A stretch of 64,000 nucleotides of DNA from Diphasiastrum complanatum (GCA_029204225.1 CM055099.1:43120150-43184149), one strand, 5' to 3'; counted from the stretch's first letter, positions 1 through 9,970 are shown. Notes: generated by a model from the sequence alone, not told the origin. Numbers and translations: made by a program.

Positions 1-313
1 GATGAAGCTTGGAAGTAACGTCTCTGATGTCGTAGAGAGTTGCTAGGATGTCCCATGCATCCTTAGCAGTCTGAGCAACACGTATGTGGCTGATCTAAGT
101 ACCCTTGATGTTGAGGGTGATTATGGAAAATGCTTTGTCATATTTTAGTCTCCACTTGGTGATGATGGCTGCATCACCTTCTGGTTTGAGCTCTGTGCCA
201 TCAACGATGTCCCGCAGTTCTTTGGCTAGTATAAACTTCATCTTGAATTTCTAGAGATGGTAGTTATCTCCATCGAGTTTGTCAATGAGAGATGAACTAG
301 ATGATGGATCCAT
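1..313 (-). pseudogene. copia gag N-terminus, broken by in-frame stops
   Basis: Read on the minus strand from an ATG at 313, the frame begins MDPSSSSSLIDKLDGDNYHL and runs through the typical start of a Ty1/copia Gag (DUF4219/UBN2 type), including KFKMKFILAKELRDIVDG and AWDILATLYDI. Two TAG stops interrupt it. One sits where the family has the Trp of its L-W-K-F motif, so a TGG to TAG change is the simplest explanation. The piece runs off the left edge of the window, so the rest of the element is unseen. It is a dead retrotransposon fragment. Confidence 0.85.
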
Positions 314-444
314 TCTGGTTGAACGAGATCGTTGGTAGAAACAACAATTGTCGGAATATTGTTGGCTGCACATTTGCTAGAAAGACGTCTTGATAGAAAC
401 AAGACTGATAATCCGCAATAGAAATGCAGATTATTGAAATGTCT

Positions 445-860
445 GCTCTGATATCATGTCGTAAAATGTGGGGATGACCGGCATCGGAAGCTCGAGGCTT
501 TGAGCATAGGCGTCTAGGAATGGAAACGCAACAGTTAGTAGCAGAAATATTCAAGTAGAATGATTCATACAAATTATGCAAATGACAATATAGTAGTAAG
601 ACAAAAATTGCACTATGATTATTATCAACAGTGAGTACAATGGCTTGAAGTAATAACTTCAGCTTGCTGAGCGTGATAACGCTGGCTACAGATAACTTTG
701 ATTGATTAAAAGAACACGATTAACACTTACATAGCTTGATTAAGCTTGTATATATATTTACAAGTGTTGAGAAACAAATATTCTACATGCCTTAAATGCC
801 ATTTACGCCAGTCTTTGTATATGTACAAAGTGGTTAACTGCCCTTGGGATATTTAGCGGT
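445..860 (-). mobile_element. PBS-like site and adjoining 5' LTR-like sequence of the copia remnant
   Basis: At 445-456 the plus strand reads GCTCTGATATCA. On the minus strand this is TGATATCAGAGC, one base away from the initiator tRNA-Met primer site TGGTATCAGAGC used by plant copia elements. It lies upstream of the gag start at 313 in the right orientation, so an LTR should begin at about 457-458. The sequence beyond it (AT-rich, with a TATA-like run near 750) fits an LTR. I cannot find the outer end or a second copy, so the right boundary is only nominal. Confidence 0.45.
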
Positions 861-899
861 CCAGCTGGTTTTCGGGTTAATGCTAAGTTGGCAACGTTG

Positions 900-1240
900 G
901 TCTGCCATTGTGGAAAAAATTTGAAAAACCCGAAGGTGCCCTTAGATTGAGGCCGAAAAACCCGAAGGTGCCTTTAGACTGAGGCATGTAAATCCTGAAG
1001 GTGCCCTTAGAGCGAAGGCAAAAAAGACGAAAAAGCTGAAGGTAGGGAAAAAGTGAAAAAGTCGAAGGTAGGAAAAAGCGAAAAAGCCGAAGGTAGGCCA
1101 TAAATGGATTCTAAGGCATTCTGGCCACTATGTTGCTTTTTTTGCGAAAGTGCGAAAAAAGGCCAAAAAGATGAAGGTGCCTTAAAAAACGTCAAGGCAT
1201 AAGAAAATCTCAAAGGAAAAATGTGAAGGTCCAAAAACAT
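900..1240. repeat. degenerate tandem array based on CCGAAGGTGCC
   Basis: The motif (A)nCCGAAGGTGCCNTTAGA recurs about every 45-50 bases from 920 to 1,020. It then recurs as shorter AAAAAGCCGAAGGTAGG units to about 1,100 and looser forms to about 1,230. A related AAAAAGCCGAAAAAATCGAAGGTGG stretch appears near 15,620. Short open frames here are by-products of the repeat. It may be an expanded part of an LTR or leader. Confidence 0.6.
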
Positions 1241-1692
1241 GTAGTCGGCCTTCGGTTTTCAAGATGCTCATTATTTGAACAATTTTTCTTGAAGGCCGAA
1301 CATAAGAAATCTAACACAAGAAAGTCGTTATTCTCCTTCCGTGGCCTATACCTACAGACTTGACGGTATTGAGAGGCTCTCTTGGACTGTTTGGGTTTTA
1401 TTGCAAGGTGTGAAGGGTTGTTCACACATGGCTGCACCTTTGATCGATATGCTATAGAATAATAAGTGGACGGAAGTTCAGCAATGAAATTTCAATGTTT
1501 TGAAATAAGTTGTGGCCGACTTTGTCACATTAAATATAGTAGACCCTCATAAACCATTTGTCATAATAACAAATGCGAGTGATGTCGTCAGTTATAATGA
1601 CTGTCAACGAGCGTGAAACAATACAGTTACTAAAAAGTACATAAGTGAACTGTAACGTAGTGTGCATCAGACAGGGCAGAGCAAGTTGACAG
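1241..1692. other. no recognisable gene
   Basis: The stretch lies between the motif array and the hairpin. Short frames on the minus strand show no domain I recognise. The words AAACCATTTGTCAT near 1,551 resemble AAGCCATTTGTCATG near 5,411 beyond the plus-strand copia fragment, so part of this may be LTR sequence. Confidence 0.4.
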
Positions 1693-1747
1693 GATGTGCA
1701 AATACCCATATCAGTCAATTATCAACTGATATGGGTATTTGCACATC
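1693..1747. repeat. perfect 23-bp inverted repeat (hairpin)
   Basis: The arm at 1,693-1,715 starts GATGTGCAAATACCC. The arm at 1,725-1,747 is its exact reverse complement, and the two are separated by 9 bases (CAATTATCA). It lies immediately before recognisable copia reverse transcriptase sequence resumes. Confidence 0.95.
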
Positions 1748-1797
1748 TCTTTCTTTTCTACATCAGTTGTTAGGCACATATCCTTCGACAGTTTGAG

Positions 1798-2596
1798 TCA
1801 TGGGTCCATAGGCGAGTCTATTGACTTGTAATTTTTCATGCCATACCTGTAGAGTACACTAGTTAGATACCTTTCTTGGCTTATCGTGATACTTTTGTTC
1901 GTTCTATCTCTAGTTATCATCTCAATTCCCAAAAGGTAGTGCACAAGACGTGAATCGATCATTTCGAATTTCTTCGACAAAAGTGACTTTGTCTCACGAA
2001 GCAAGTGATTTGAATTGTTGATGATCAGAGAGTCATCAAATATAGAGCTATTATGACATAGCTTGAGCCTCTGTGTTTGAGATAAACATTAGAATCAACA
2101 GAGTTAGGAATGAAGTCGTGCTGCAACAAGAATCAATTGATTCTATCGAACCAGGCCCTTGGAGCTTGCTTTAGCCTATACAGAGCTCTTTCCAGCTTAC
2201 ACACCTTATGTTCTTGGCCTTGAAGAACGTACCCTCAGGTTGATAGATGTAGATGTCTTCTTGTATGTATCCATTCAGAAAAATAGTTTGAACATCCATC
2301 TGGTGAACTTTCAGATCTTCGGCAACTGAAGATCGAATTGATTGAAGTTTTACGACTGGACTGTAAGTCTCAGTGTAGTCAATTCCATAGGTTTGTTCAT
2401 AACCTTTGATGACTAGTCGAGCTTTCCGTTGGGCTATCGAACCATCTGGATTAAGCTTCAACTTGAAGATCCACTTAGTGTTGATTATTTTTGCATCAGG
2501 AGGAGCTTCGACAAGACACCAGGTCTTGTTCTTTATCAATGAATTGTATTCAGCATGCATGGCAGAATGCCAGTTGTCTGCATTTGAACTCGACAA
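1798..2596 (-). pseudogene. copia reverse transcriptase remnant
   Basis: There are two open pieces. At 2,596-2,171 lies the RT N-terminal part, with TKWIFKLKLNPDG, ARLVIKGYEQ, the Y-S-P-V-V motif and HQMDVQTIFLNG. At 2,004-1,798 lies a later part with LLGIEMI and the I-S-Q-E-R-Y-L and S-P-M-D-P motifs. The segment that should hold the catalytic YVDD lies between them and is out of frame or damaged. RNase H is absent because the element is truncated. Confidence 0.88.
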
Positions 2597-2722
2597 TGCT
2601 TATGCTATTGAGGCAGGTTCATCGTTGTTGATGAATGCACGAGGGGTAAAATGATCAGGCTCTTGTCGATGTCGAGTAAATCTTCGGACAATAGTTGGTT
2701 GCCGAGATGATGATTCTCCTTG

Positions 2723-3589
2723 CTATGCGACATGGGTATCTTCGATGTTTGTTGGGACAATCGCAAGTCGAGGCCTGTCGATGGTGATGGGAGTCGTTGG
2801 AACGAACTCTTGCATTGGCTGCTTCTGCTTGAAGTCGAAGAATCTGTCTTTGAGGAAGATGACATGTCGACTAACTAAGATACGACTTGACTCGACATCA
2901 TAGATTCGATAGGCTTTGTGTGATGTCGAGTATCCAGTAAAGATACTCTTGCAGCTGACAAGGTCAAGCTTCTTTCTCAGATTAGAGGGAATATGTACAT
3001 AGCAAAGATAGCCAAACACTCGAAGGTGTCTTAGAATCACTTTTGTAGCGATAGAAGACTTCGAAGGGAGTCTTTAAGTCGAACATATCGATCGTGCTGC
3101 ATTGAGTAATGTTCGGTTCTTCCTTTCGGCTACTCCATTCTGCTGTGGTGTGTAGCTAGTGGTGACCTAATGATGAATGCCGAGCGATGTCAGATAGTCG
3201 AACATTTCGTCTAATAGAAGCTCTCCACCATTGTCTGTACGCAGTGTCTTGAGTCGTTGACCAGTCAGTGTCTCAACAAATTGTTTAAAATATTTGAAAC
3301 AGCTGAATGCCTCAGACTTGTTCTTAATGAACATAATGCTGGTAAATCTCGAATAATCATCAATAAAAGTGATAAAATATATTGCCGAACCAAGAGATGG
3401 AATGCTCATAGGGCCACACAGATCACTATGTATCAATTCTAGAATGGACTTAGCTCTAGTGGCTTGTCCATTTGGGAATCTTGATCTAGGCAGTTTGCCT
3501 AGGAGGCACATCTCATAGACATGTCGAATGTCAGTGGAGACAATATTAATGTTTAAATCTTTGACCATACTATTGTGATGCATGTACAA
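2723..3589 (-). pseudogene. copia integrase remnant
   Basis: Piece 3,589-3,167 contains the zinc-binding/pre-core CLLGKLPRSRFP, the core motifs HSDLCGPM and FIDDYSRF, and the second catalytic region LRTDNGGE. Piece 3,040-2,723 holds the C-terminal part (VFGYLCYVHIP and FTGYSTSHKAYRIYD). The frame is broken between about 3,166 and 3,041, where the catalytic Glu region should lie. The first two catalytic Asp residues are still visible. Confidence 0.88.
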
Positions 3590-3995
3590 TGTTTAAGTGT
3601 CCTAATCTTTGATGCCATAATTGGGCATTCGAAGTGCTCACATTAGTAAAAAGTGCATATTCGTGACCCATAATGTACAAATTACCTTCTTTGTTTGCAG
3701 AGAGGACTTCTTTACAATTCTTATCCGAAATGGTACATTGCTTCGAATTGAACAAGGCTATGCAGCCCTGATCAATGAGCTTGTTGACTAATAATAAAAT
3801 TTTGGTTAGTTTGGGTACGTAAAATACATCCTTGAGCAAGCTCAATTTACCATCTGGAAGATAATTGCCTTCAATATGTAGTGCACTTGAGTTACTGAAG
3901 TAGACATACTTCGAATCTGCTGATGTGAGGTCTTCGAATAGGGACTTACATGAAGTCATATACTGATAAGCACCAGAATTGAGATACCAATCCAT
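3570..3995 (-). pseudogene. copia protease and GAG pre-integrase remnant
   Basis: The piece starts at the protease active-site region, which reads W-Y-L-N-S-G-A where copia proteases have D-S-G-A. The catalytic Asp is therefore changed to Asn. It continues through KDVFYVPKLTKILL to LWHQRLGHLN, the pre-integrase zinc-binding start. The end overlaps the integrase piece in another frame. Confidence 0.87.
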
Positions 3996-4729
3996 TGCAT
4001 CTCTAATGGGTTCATCTTGTACATTAGTAGAGTTGGGTCTTTTTGAGAGATTCTGGCAGAATCATATCCTCCATCCTGCTGCATCTTTTTCTTGGCTTCA
4101 TTGTGTCTGAGAACTCGACAATCCTTGATGTCGTGATTGGTTCTCTTGCGGTACTTGTAGAAGAGTCTGGTCTTAGGATTTTGATGTTGTCGATTGTGCT
4201 GTTGTGGTTGTTGGTCTGAATTAGTCTGCTCAACTTTTGTCTTCTTGTCCTTCAAAGATTTCTTCTTCTAGAGTTGTTGCTTATTCGAGTAAAGAGCGAT
4301 TGTCTTTGAATTCGACGTAGATAAGCTTTTCCTTCTTACTTCTTCCTGCAACAAGGTTGTTGTCACCTTTTGAAGAGACAAATCAGGAGCATTGCTAAGT
4401 GGCAATACTACATTGTCGTAAGAGAGAGGAAGACTGGATAGAAGAGACATGTTAGCATCTTTGTCCGATACTGGCGGACCTATTGCAGCTAACTGATTGA
4501 GTAGCTGTTTGAATTTGTTTAGATGATCAATGACAGAGGTCCCTTCACTCATCTTGAGCGACAATAACTTCTTTCTCAATAACTTCTTTCGTATAGAACA
4601 GTAAGAATGTCCCATGCCTCTTTGGAACTGGAACAATTAGCTACATGAGCTATTTGTGAATCTTTAAGATTCAAATATACAATGACAAGAGCTTTGCCAT
4701 CTTTAGCTTCCCAAGTGGTCAGCATGTCA
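3956..4729 (-). pseudogene. copia gag (UBN2 domain and damaged zinc knuckle)
   Basis: From 4,729 downward the minus strand reads DGKALVIVYLNLKDSQIAHV and KEAWDILTVLYE, then piece 4,636-4,268 with DHLNKFKQLLNQLAAIG and LLSSLPLSYDN, a standard UBN2 Gag. Piece 4,255-3,956 holds the knuckle as FYKYRKRTNHDIKDC, in which the second Cys of the CX2CX4HX4C pattern is Tyr. Frameshifts separate the pieces. Confidence 0.87.
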
Positions 4730-4736
4730 AGTTTAG

Positions 4737-5367
4737 ATGGCTCTAATTGGGTTTTTGATGTACGCCATGGTAATCACTAGACCGTATATTGCCATTGCCA
4801 TCACAAAGTTAAGTCATTTTCTTGCAGATCTTGGGGAGGAACATTGGAAAGCAGGGAAAAGGGTAATAAGATACTTAAAAGGAAGCCAAGAATTGGGCTT
4901 GGTGTTCAAAAGGATGATCGGACCAATGACAGGATATGCGGATTTTGATTGGGTTGGGGATCAGGATGATAGAAGGTGTACGAGTGGATAGATTTTCATG
5001 ATGGGATTGCATAAGCTGGAGCAACAAAAAGCAAGCATTAACGACGCTATTATCAACTGAGGCAGAATACATGGGAGTATGTCATGCGACCAAGGAGTAC
5101 GTTTGGTTGAAGAGTCTCATGAACGAGTTGGGGATTGAAGACAAAGTAATGAAGCTGCTCAACGACAACCAGGGTTGTCTGTTTCTCAGCAAAAATGCTG
5201 GTTTCCATAAGAGGAGCAAACACAATTTCATACAGTACCACTTTGTGCGTGATATGGTACAAGAAGGGACACTTGTTCTTGAGTATTGTCAAACAAATCC
5301 TTTGCTGGGTGACATTATGACTAAGCTAGTTAAACAACGATGGGAATGGGTAGATGCTCCATTATGA
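4737..5367 (+). pseudogene. copia RT C-terminus and RNase H, plus strand
   Basis: This has the opposite orientation to the fragment on its left. Piece 4,737-4,991 includes HWKAGKRVIRYLKGSQELGL and YADFDWVGDQDDRRCTSG. Piece 5,071-5,367 includes the TEAEYMG start just upstream, then KSLMNELGI, NDNQGCLFLSKN and QYHFVRDMVQEG. It ends at a TGA at 5,365-5,367. A stop and a frameshift near 4,990-5,060 separate the pieces. Only the 3' end of the polyprotein survives. Confidence 0.88.
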
Positions 5368-5720
5368 AATGAGAGAGGGAATGTGATCTTTTGTAAAGGG
5401 GGCATTTAATAAGCCATTTGTCATGAGAAGTAATAGTTAAGTTTAACGGTTATCAAGGAGTGGGTTAGATGTTAAGGGGTGGGTTGGATGTGCGTGCCTA
5501 ATTTTTGGGTTCTTGGCATATACACACGGTGATGTGTGAATGGGACATCTTTTTGGCATGTATTGTGAGCGTGTATTTAACGTTAAAAATGTCGTGTGAC
5601 ACACATCCTTTTGTCTATCATTAATGTGTTTGTGTTCTTTATGATGCTTGCATTGATGTTTTGCTTATAATTATCATTGATTAGCTCTAGAATAATTTTC
5701 ACTCGGGATCCAAAAATCAT
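5368..5720 (+). mobile_element. probable 3' end and LTR of the plus-strand copia fragment
   Basis: Just after the RNase H stop are GAGAGAGGGAATGTG and a purine run GTAAAGGGGG (about 5,393), which would suit a polypurine tract. AT-rich LTR-like sequence follows. The LTR end and a second copy were not found, so the boundary is arbitrary. Confidence 0.4.
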
Positions 5721-6199
5721 CAAGCTCACCACTAAACGTCGCCTATCTTATACCTTTCACTTACATGCTAGCACGGGCCACATCGGTGGATGACTGATGG
5801 GGAGGTGCTACACGGTGCACCAAGTGCCTCTCGGCCGTAGGGACTGCTCCTCCTATGGTACTTTGCTCCTCCTATGGGTAATTCGAAATGTATAGGATTA
5901 CTTCAAAATGTGTGTGAGAGAGAGAGAGAGAGAGTTGCTTTTGGGGCCAACCATGAATGGGTGCTTTTTTGGGAATTCTGGCGCAATGAATAGACTGTTG
6001 AATGTTCTCATTAATGACCAATTTCGCGCGCTATTTTCCTACTCCTCTCCTCGTTGCTCGTCTTTCTCTCCTCGTCCACCATCGCGATCTTCCGCCATTG
6101 TAGGTGCGTTATCTCTCTCCGTTTTATTGTGGTAATTGTTCAAATTGCAGCTTGCAAATCAATTGCTATGCTAGTTTTTGTAAAGCAGCTTGTCAGCTG
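5721..6199. other. no recognised gene; short (AG)n tract
   Basis: It contains an (AG)n run at about 5,912-5,933. A short plus-strand frame follows (5,908-6,135), but its sequence matches nothing I know and it begins in the microsatellite. No intact gene is visible. Confidence 0.4.
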
Positions 6200-6800
6200 G
6201 CGATGATCAGTTTGCGTGAAATCAAGAGCCTCTCATGGTCACTGAAACTTTTGAACATTTTGCCTTCGAGGGCAACACCATCGATACCGGGTCTAAGAAT
6301 CACGCACTCCTGTGCAATTGCTTTGGCAGTTAGCACATTATCACCAGTTACCATCGCACCTTAATACCAGCAACCTGGCATGTTGCAATAGCTTCACGAA
6401 CTCCAGCGAGGTTTGTCTCGGCATATTCCAGGTCGCTCCTTCTTCCTCACTTCCAGGCCCTTCCGCAGGATCTATTTTTCGGTAGGCTAGGGTCTCACAC
6501 CTTGAGCTCGAAACTGCCATTCCTGCTATAACATTCTTGAGTTGTTGGGATTTTTTTTTCCAACCAATGGACGCTCTATCCCATCCACATCAACCCGCCT
6601 GTCGCACATTTCCAAGATAATTTCCGCAGCTCCTTTCCAGTGAACGTAAACCTCTCCATTTCTAGCTTGATTGCAACCCCAGCTCTCTTCTTCACCGAAT
6701 TGAACGATGCCTGGTAATCCATTCCAATCTTTAGGCCCTGTTTTTTTCTGTCGGACTTCCAGAGACTTCTCAAGCTTTTGACTGATAGAAAGCATCAATG
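6200..6800 (-). pseudogene. P2B-type (autoinhibited) Ca2+-ATPase pseudogene fragment
   Basis: Reading the minus strand from about 6,800, one frame gives SFNSVKKRAGVAIKLEMER and the next frame gives GEVYVHWKGAAEIILEMCD. Together these match the nucleotide-binding domain of plant ACA8/9/10-type plasma-membrane calcium pumps. Further down (about 6,420-6,230) come [15 protein letters not shown] and, in another frame, [17 protein letters not shown], the conserved hinge of P-type ATPases. The spacing between these blocks is roughly half of normal. There are at least two frameshifts, and the phosphorylated DKTG segment and all membrane helices are missing. No introns are evident in the retained part, so it could be a processed copy or a captured gene fragment. 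Confidence 0.85.
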
Positions 6801-8410
6801 TGGCTTCTTAGCACTGGAACTCATTTTTTTCTAAGCTTTATTATAGTTATCTTCAACGTATTTTGCAGCGGAGGCCTGTGGATCTGCAAATGCTAGTACT
6901 TGAATGCTGCAGCAGGACGACAAGTACATTATTGGGTGAGCAATTAATGTGGTAGCTTCAAAGATCACCCAGCTGAAAAGTAGGAAGGGCTACGTGATCA
7001 AAAAGCCACAAAAGCCTTAACATTACACATGTTCTTCTGCAGTTTATGATCCTAAGCACGTGAGGTTGGAAAAAAGAAAAAGGTGCTGGCAAGACGCATC
7101 TTTTAAGTCGCCATAATCAGAGGTATGATAGTTCTGAGACAGAATTTTGACTGGGTTTTTCTTTGTATTTTTGGAAAGCTTTTCGTGCTATCTTATTGTT
7201 CTGAAATAAGGCTGAGCAAGAATTGAAAAAATGTTGAAGTTTTCTCAGTCCTTGCACTCACTATTCTGCCTTCCCTCAGCACACAGATCAACCATTTGAG
7301 CAAGAAGATTTCAGCTATCCTTGATGGTGAGGTTTATTTGGCCTTCCTGACTGCATTCCAGCTAGCTCCTTTTAGGTCTTATCCATTATTATCTAACCAA
7401 TCTACGGATAAAGAGACATCGAGAGTAAGAGATGTGTCGGATAACATGGATTTAGAGTACCTTGTATATATCTCCTTAGCTTCCTTCAGCACCAATGCAA
7501 ACTGTTAGAACTTCATTCTTGTCACCATTCGTTGTTGCTGGAGGAAAATATTGTTTCAGCGATATCTTGGAATGGCTTTTCATTCACAAACTAGTAGCTC
7601 AGACGACAAGCAAAAAGTAAATATTAACTTTTCAAGGATGGTGCAAGCACACCCATTTGCAACAGAAAACCCACCTTGCATTGTTGATTATGTGGTGGCA
7701 TTCCACAGCACCTTGCTTGTGTGTGCATTCAAAGTGTACACAAAGCCTAGCGGATGGTTATAGGTTTTGGAGTACTCTTGCCATCACGATTAGCTAAGAC
7801 CACAAATTAGTCAATTTCTTGTGTCGAGAGCCACCCTTCCACCACGTGGTAGTTGTTGCATTTGAAGGTGAAAGAGTGAAAATTCGATTTTTATTGTTTT
7901 GTAAGTTGGTGAACACTGTATGTTGGTTTGTATAGATGTATCAAATTTGTAGAGTACGCTTATCAAAATGACTTAGATACGATCTGACATATGAGTATTT
8001 GAGTAGGTGACAGAGTAAGTCATCACAAGCTTGAGAAGATGTTTTTGAGGAGGAAACTATCTACATTCTTTTGTATGAACTAATTATCAAACATATGACA
8101 TAAATTGTTTGCTTTCTAGCTTGTGTAAAGTTGGCCAATTCTGGGAATAGTAACTTACAAAGCTTTAACATGTTTATACATAATTATTTTTCATGTTTTC
8201 AAATTTTGCAATTATCTTTGCATTACATATAAAGACTATTCTACTTTGGAAAGAGTCAGTCAAATCACATTTGCACCTACGAGGATGCATGAGCTTGTGC
8301 ATTGGTTCCCTCAAGCCACACTTGGTTGGGGTCCTAGCTGTCACCTGCCCCACAACTTGGGCCACCTAACCATGGCTTTGAACACCATGAACTGTTAGGT
8401 CTAACTTGGC
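6801..8410. other. unassigned; short frames only
   Basis: Open frames at 7,296-7,508, 7,551-7,763 (plus) and 8,174-8,365 (minus) are 60-70 codons long with no domain I recognise. The last 200 bases lie on the internal side of the primer-binding site at 8,411. They may be the leader of a second copy of the retroelement to the right. Confidence 0.4.
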
Positions 8411-8421
8411 TCTGATACCAT
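8411..8421 (-). other. copia primer-binding site (initiator tRNA-Met)
   Basis: The plus strand reads CTCTGATACCA, giving TGGTATCAGAG on the minus strand, a full match to the plant copia primer site. It abuts the LTR end at 8,422 on the left, which means a 5' LTR whose internal region would lie further left. Confidence 0.75.
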
Positions 8422-9005
8422 GTTAGAAATCCATAAATCATAATATGGATGGACAGACTAGGATTCGAACCCAGGACCTCCCTCATACCGGATGGGATGC
8501 TCTACCACTGAGCTATCCGCCCTGTTTGATAGTTCTCTCTAGAGTGTGGATTGATATTCGAACACATTGTAGGAAAGCAAGAGTCAAGTCACCAAGATCT
8601 AGTTATCAATCAATCTCCACAGAAAACAAGAGAAAAGAGGCTGGGCGTCCAACTCTAAGAGAGAGAGAGAGAAAACAGCAACAAGAGCAATGCTTAGCCA
8701 ACTGTAAAAATGGAATACACAATGAGCATCTAAGTACTCTACCTGGATGTGACCAAATGCCACCAAACCCTAAGGGTAACCACTTACTAAATGTAGGGCA
8801 CCCCCAAAAGTCAAGATAGGGCCCCTAAACAAAATTAGACCCCTAAGGACCCACGAGTCAATACATGACCAAAATTGGGTCCAACTGAACTTAAGACAAA
8901 CTTAAGATGACCTAAATAACTAAATACTCATGGTTACACAAATCTCGACCTTTTGGGTCAAAGTAATCTATGGATTAACTTTAGCATAGTCATTCATTTC
9001 TAACA
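8422..9005 (-). mobile_element. long LTR of the minus-strand copia element
   Basis: It is bounded by a perfect short inverted repeat, TGTTAGAAA on the left and TTTCTAACA on the right, as expected for LTR ends. From 8,568 to 9,005 it aligns with the LTR at 14,411-14,859, at about 93-94% identity by eye. The segment 8,424-8,567 is absent from that copy and contains the tRNA-like sequence. It acts as the 3' LTR of the element to its right, yet a primer site also sits on its left side. Confidence 0.8.
8450..8522 (-). other. tRNA-like sequence, 73 nt, anticodon GGU (Thr-like)
   Basis: The minus strand folds as a tRNA. The acceptor GGGCGGA pairs with TCTGTCC (7 pairs, two G-T wobbles). The D arm is GCTC/GAGC. 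The T arm is CTGGG/CCTAG with loop TTCGAAT. The anticodon stem has one mismatch and one wobble, and the 7-base loop CCGGTAT would give anticodon GGT. The A box (TAGCTCAGTGG) and B box (GGTTCGAATCC) are intact, while position 33 is C rather than the near-universal T. It lies inside an LTR, lacks a T-run terminator, and is more likely a tRNA-derived insert (for example a SINE head) than a working tRNA gene. Confidence 0.6.
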
Positions 9006-9065
9006 CTTGACAATGCAAAAACTGAAATCTTCACTATGTAACAAAGCCAACACGTGGTATCAAAT

Positions 9066-9970
9066 TTAAAACTTTGCATAAAGTTTCAAATTTGACTCTA
9101 GGCAACGCCTTAGTGAAGAGGTCCGCAATATTATCCTCCGTAGGACAATATTCAAGTCGCCATCATGAAGTCTCTCTCGAACAAAGTGATAATGGATCTC
9201 GATGTGCTTCGTCCTCGCATGAAAAAGGATTCCGTGCAATGGCAATAGCACTTTGACTATCACTCAAGATAAGAGTGGCTGAGGGCTCGCCCAACTTCAT
9301 GTCAACAAATAGTCTTCTCAGCCATAAACACTCTGTTGTGGTTGAAAATATCGCTCTATATTCTGTCTCACTAGAAGAAGCAACAGTGGGCTGCCTTTTT
9401 TTTACTTGACCACGAAATTGTAGAACCTTCATAGAAAAAGCAATGTCCACTTGTAGAGCGTCTAGTGTCTTGATCTCCACCCCAATCCGAGTCACTAAAA
9501 CCAACCAAACATGCATCATCACAAGCAGGGAAAACTAGTCCATGACTTCTTGTTCCTTGAAGATATCGAAAGATCCTCTTCAACGTTGCATGCATGAATT
9601 GACTCATGAGTGAGACACTATAAGAAATGTCCGGTCTTGAATTACATAGGTAAATGAGATAGCCAATAGCTTGACAATAGGAAGTAGTGTCAAATGATTC
9701 ACCATCACCTTGACTACTTAATTTTAGACCTTTCTCCATAGGTGTAGCAATCGGCTTGTAATCTTCCATCTTGAACCACTTTAAAATCTGCCCAATGTAG
9801 CGTTCTTGAGAGATGAAGATTCCAGCCCCTTCTTGTACAAATTCAAGACCAAGATAAAAGTGCAATAGGCCTAAATCTGAGGTTTCAAAAACCATACCAA
9901 GATCAAGTATTACGACATCAATCTGCTGCTCATTACTTCCCGTAATAATAATATCATCAACATAAAGCAA
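9066..9970 (-). pseudogene. copia RT C-terminus and RNase H
   Basis: Piece 9,970-9,371 begins with the catalytic YVDDIIITGS and runs through the I-S-Q-E-R-Y-I-G-Q-I-L and RPDISYSVSLMSQFM blocks to DSDWGGDQDTRRSTSGHCFF and ISWSSKKK. Piece 9,522-9,163 carries on in another frame with SSSETEYRAI, LILSDSQSAIAIARNP and related RNase H blocks. Piece 9,263-9,066 holds the tail (HIEIHYHFVRERLHDGDL). The RT and RNase H motifs are preserved, but two or more frameshifts break the frame. Confidence 0.9.

Larger units (their letters stand above)
1750..4735 (-). mobile_element. truncated Ty1/copia retrotransposon (gag to RT, no LTRs)
   Basis: Reading from 4,729 down to about 1,795, the minus strand carries gag, zinc knuckle, protease, pre-integrase, integrase and reverse transcriptase in copia order. 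Stops and frameshifts break it into at least seven open pieces. Both ends are lost: the right end stops in gag where a plus-strand copia piece begins, and the left end stops in RT beside the hairpin at 1,693-1,747. It cannot be active. Confidence 0.9.

Noticed and set aside
8450-8522. Calling the cloverleaf a functional tRNA-Thr gene
   Set aside because: It lies inside an LTR and has an anticodon-stem mismatch, C at position 33 and no T-run terminator. A tRNA-derived insert is more likely.
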